From Mariprofundaceae bacterium (GTDB lineage: Bacteria > Pseudomonadota > Zetaproteobacteria > Mariprofundales > Mariprofundaceae), in the NCBI GenBank assembly GCA_030950835.1, contig JAUZQU010000130.1, forward strand, positions 1-8,121: a stretch of 8,121 nucleotides of DNA, given 5' to 3'. This document shows positions 7,017-8,121 of this stretch, piece after piece. Every line of letters starts with the position of its first letter. Position 1 is the first letter of the stretch. Made by a program: the position numbers and the translations under genes. The notes below the pieces were generated by a model, which did no database searches, was not told where the DNA came from, and was given only the letters and a program-made list of their open reading frames with translations.

Positions 7017-7261
7017 TTACCGCAGAGAAGCAGCAGGAAACCGAGCAGTGCCAGCAACCCCTCCCCTTACTGATTTGCGCCGTAGCGTGCTTGGCAAAAA
7101 GGGATTAGCGAAAAATGTTTTCGCCCCGTTTTGACAGGCTAAACGGAGGGAATAGAAAATCATTTGGGGCAGTTTCTTTGCTTCGTTTCTGGAGGTGAAT
7201 TGCGCCAAGCAAGAGAGACTGCCCTGGGGTATTGGTGGCAAAGAAATGATGGGAGAACTTA
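7017..7261. repeat. Densely self-complementary non-coding element, possible interspersed repeat
   Basis: This block is richer in GC and in internal complementarity than its flanks. It contains a perfect 7-bp hairpin (7108-7124, GCGAAAA/TTTTCGC), a 6-bp hairpin (7126-7131 with 7141-7146), and an 18-pair hairpin (7166-7183 with 7207-7225, one bulge). Two competing long-range pairings also exist: TGCTTGGC at 7088-7095 with 7204-7211, and TTTCTTTGC at 7173-7181 with 7238-7246. A minus-strand open frame of 84 codons (7017-7271) covers it, but no SD or recognisable domain is seen and it may be incidental. It could be a dispersed repeat, a decayed mobile element or a structured RNA; the sequence alone does not decide. 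Confidence 0.45.
7166..7225 (+). other. 18-pair hairpin inside the structured element
   Basis: GGGGCAGTTTCTTTGCTT (7166-7183) pairs with 7207-7225 over 18 positions with a single bulged A (7211) and a 23-nt loop. Three of the pairs (7166/7225, 7174/7217, 7178/7213) are G-U in a top-strand RNA. No T-run follows. Confidence 0.55.
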
Positions 7262-7266
7262 CCATT

Positions 7267-7295
7267 TTCACTGGTGAATAATTATATAGTATACT
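7267..7295 (+). promoter_or_regulatory. Candidate sigma-70-type promoter upstream of the pilin
   Basis: TTCACT (7267-7272) and TATACT (7290-7295) are separated by exactly 17 bases in an AT-rich context, matching four and five of six consensus bases. If used, the pilin transcript would carry a leader of about 240 nt that includes the inverted repeats at 7308-7429. It may be chance in AT-rich DNA. Confidence 0.3.
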
Positions 7296-7307
7296 GTCCC
7301 GAATTGC

Positions 7308-7429
7308 ACTAAACGCCGTGGTTTTATAAGGCTAGAGATGTTTAGTCTTCCTCGAAGGGTTCTCTTTTGCATAAAAGTCCACAAGTGCTAATACGAAACA
7401 CCCGTGACGGGGATTACATCACCATCTCT
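7308..7429 (+). other. Inverted-repeat cluster upstream of the pilin (possible structured leader or operator)
   Basis: ACTAAAC (7308-7314) pairs with GTTTAGT (7340-7346). AGAGATG (7334-7340), lying mostly in the loop of that stem, is perfectly complementary to CATCTCT (7423-7429), which would give a pseudoknot-like fold. Between them sit small hairpins CTTTT/AAAAG (7364-7377) and CCCG/CGGG (7401-7411). I compared it with the c-di-GMP-I, TPP, glycine, fluoride and guanidine riboswitch signatures from memory and saw no match. It also lies upstream of the sigma-54 promoter, so it could instead hold activator-binding sites. Confidence 0.35.
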
Positions 7430-7447
7430 GTTTTCAGGGTCAACTAG

Positions 7448-7463
7448 TGGCATATAAGATGCT
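7448..7463 (+). promoter_or_regulatory. Sigma-54 (RpoN) promoter for the pilin gene
   Basis: TGGCATATAAGATGCT matches the -24/-12 consensus TGGCAC-N5-TTGCW at nine of eleven defined bases and has the required GG-N10-GC spacing (7449-7450 and 7461-7462). Transcription would begin near 7474, about 68 bases before the pilin ATG. RpoN with the PilR activator drives pilin genes in several proteobacteria, so the setting fits. No PilR gene is in the window. Confidence 0.65.
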
Positions 7464-7516
7464 ACCGTATTTTGAGCAGTTTGTTTTCATAGCGAGAAAC
7501 AAAGATGCTGGTATCT
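7457..7516 (+). other. Hairpin in the pilin 5' leader
   Basis: TTTGTTTT (7480-7487) pairs with GAAACAAA (7496-7503), and AGCA (7475-7478) pairs with TGCT (7506-7509). At the DNA level the outer arms extend through TACC (7463-7466) with GGTA (7510-7513). The inner part (7475-7509) starts at the predicted sigma-54 start site, so it would form the 5' end of the mRNA. It ends about 18 bases before the AAAGGAG ribosome binding site and would leave that site free. A role in mRNA stability is plausible. Confidence 0.45.
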
Positions 7517-7541
7517 AGAAGTGTATTAAAGGAGCTGGAAT

Positions 7542-8036
7542 ATGAATAAGCTGAACAAGAAACATGAACAAGGTTTTTCCCTGATCGAACTGTTGGTAGT
7601 CATTGGTATAATTGGTGTTTTAGCCTCCATTGCTGTGCCCCAGTTCTCAAGTCTTCGTGAAAAAGCATTTGATGCCGCCGCAATATCTGACCTTAAACAA
7701 ATCAAACTGATGCAAGAGCTGTTTAGAAATGAGGGTGGACCATATGCACCTTTCACTATAGATGATAAGGTCTCAGGCTCATTATCAGTGGTAGTAGATG
7801 GAAAAATATTCTCTGTTCCTTCGCTTTCAGCTAATGTTGAAATACTGTGTAAGACGGACGCTGCAGGGAATAACCTTATTATTGCAGCCCGCCATACTGG
7901 TAGCTCAGTGATTATTGCAATTGACTCTAACGCTTCGGAATCTTGGAGAAAACTAAGCAACCAAGTTGCATTAACAGATGCCTTGGTGCCTGCATCAACA
8001 GCCGGGGATGACTTAGCAGGTTGGGCGACGCTTTAA
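7542..8036 (+). CDS. Type IV pilin (PilA/PilE-like prepilin)
   Basis: Type IV pilins are processed by prepilin peptidase and polymerise from the inner membrane into surface fibres used for twitching, attachment or DNA uptake. The 164-residue product has a short basic leader (11 residues), the cleavage site Gly11-Phe12, Glu at mature +5 (FSLIELL) and Pro at mature +22, with the hydrophobic N-terminal helix at 12-32. The next segment AFDAAAISDLKQIKLMQELF and the later IIAARHTGSSV pattern resemble the short PilA-type pilins of delta-proteobacteria. Only one cysteine (Cys103) is present, so the C-terminal disulfide loop of classical type IVa pilins is absent. AAAGGAG at 7528-7534, seven bases before the ATG, supports the start. 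No other pilus gene is in view; a minor pilin or pseudopilin role is possible. Confidence 0.85.
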   Translation: MNKLNKKHEQGFSLIELLVVIGIIGVLASIAVPQFSSLREKAFDAAAISDLKQIKLMQELFRNEGGPYAPFTIDDKVSGSLSVVVDGKIFSVPSLSANVEILCKTDAAGNNLIIAARHTGSSVIIAIDSNASESWRKLSNQVALTDALVPASTAGDDLAGWATL

Positions 8037-8121
8037 ATTTGGCATTGTTAATTAAGTAAATCTAATTCGCCATTCAGGCGGGGGGGGTCGGGGTCTATCA
8101 TTATACCATCCATTTGCTTCC
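8037..8121. other. Region after the pilin with a G8 homopolymer
   Basis: The 85 bases to the window end hold a small hairpin (CGCC 8068-8071 with GGCG 8077-8080) running into eight consecutive Gs (8080-8087) and then TCGGGG. There is no T-run, so I do not call a terminator, and no gene start is visible. Confidence 0.45.

Noticed and set aside
7017..7271. 84-codon minus-strand open frame as a protein gene
   Set aside because: No SD, no recognisable domain, and it coincides with a heavily self-complementary block; treated as non-coding.
7401..7412. ACGG-containing sequence near 7407 as a guanidine-II riboswitch
   Set aside because: The ACGG is not in a tetraloop position and there is no second matching hairpin.

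Overview
The window reads as a chromosomal stretch from a motile, LPS-bearing Gram-negative bacterium, most likely a proteobacterium outside the enterics. Three things point there: a heptosyltransferase that builds the LPS inner core, a type IV pilin with a proteobacterial-style N-terminus, and the order fliK-flgD-flgE, which differs from the enteric layout where fliK lies apart from the flg genes. Base composition is moderate and slightly AT-rich. I cannot name the genus from sequence alone; a delta- or zeta-proteobacterium-like lineage is a guess.

Layout. 1-3344 (+): the end of a flagellar hook operon, with the 3' part of fliK (open at the left edge and starting inside a 69-bp in-frame tandem repeat), flgD (hook cap) and flgE (hook protein). 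FlgD and the cap-dependent FlgE build the hook, and FliK sets its length. The 120-bp flgD-flgE gap and the flgE-mrp gap each hold a roughly 75-nt hairpin; the second has a nearly uninterrupted 32-bp stem. 3511-5798 (-): a tight three-gene operon, nfeD - SPFH/stomatin (qmcA-like) - mrp, with a 4-base ATGA overlap between the first two genes and a 3-base gap between the last two. It converges on flgE and diverges from waaC. 5915-6928 (+): heptosyltransferase I.

6929-7541 is a 613-bp stretch with no convincing gene. It holds an AT-rich spacer, a densely self-complementary element (about 7017-7261) and the pilin upstream region. That last part carries inverted repeats and a good sigma-54 (RpoN) promoter match with exact GG-N10-GC spacing (7448-7463), followed by a hairpin starting at the predicted transcript start. 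7542-8036 (+): a type IV pilin. The window ends in a G-rich tail with a run of eight Gs.

The gene content is mostly ordinary. The parts worth a second look are the non-coding structures: the two flagellar hairpins, the structured element after waaC, and the RpoN promoter with its leader in front of the pilin. I found no CRISPR array, tRNA, rRNA, transposase or defence system.
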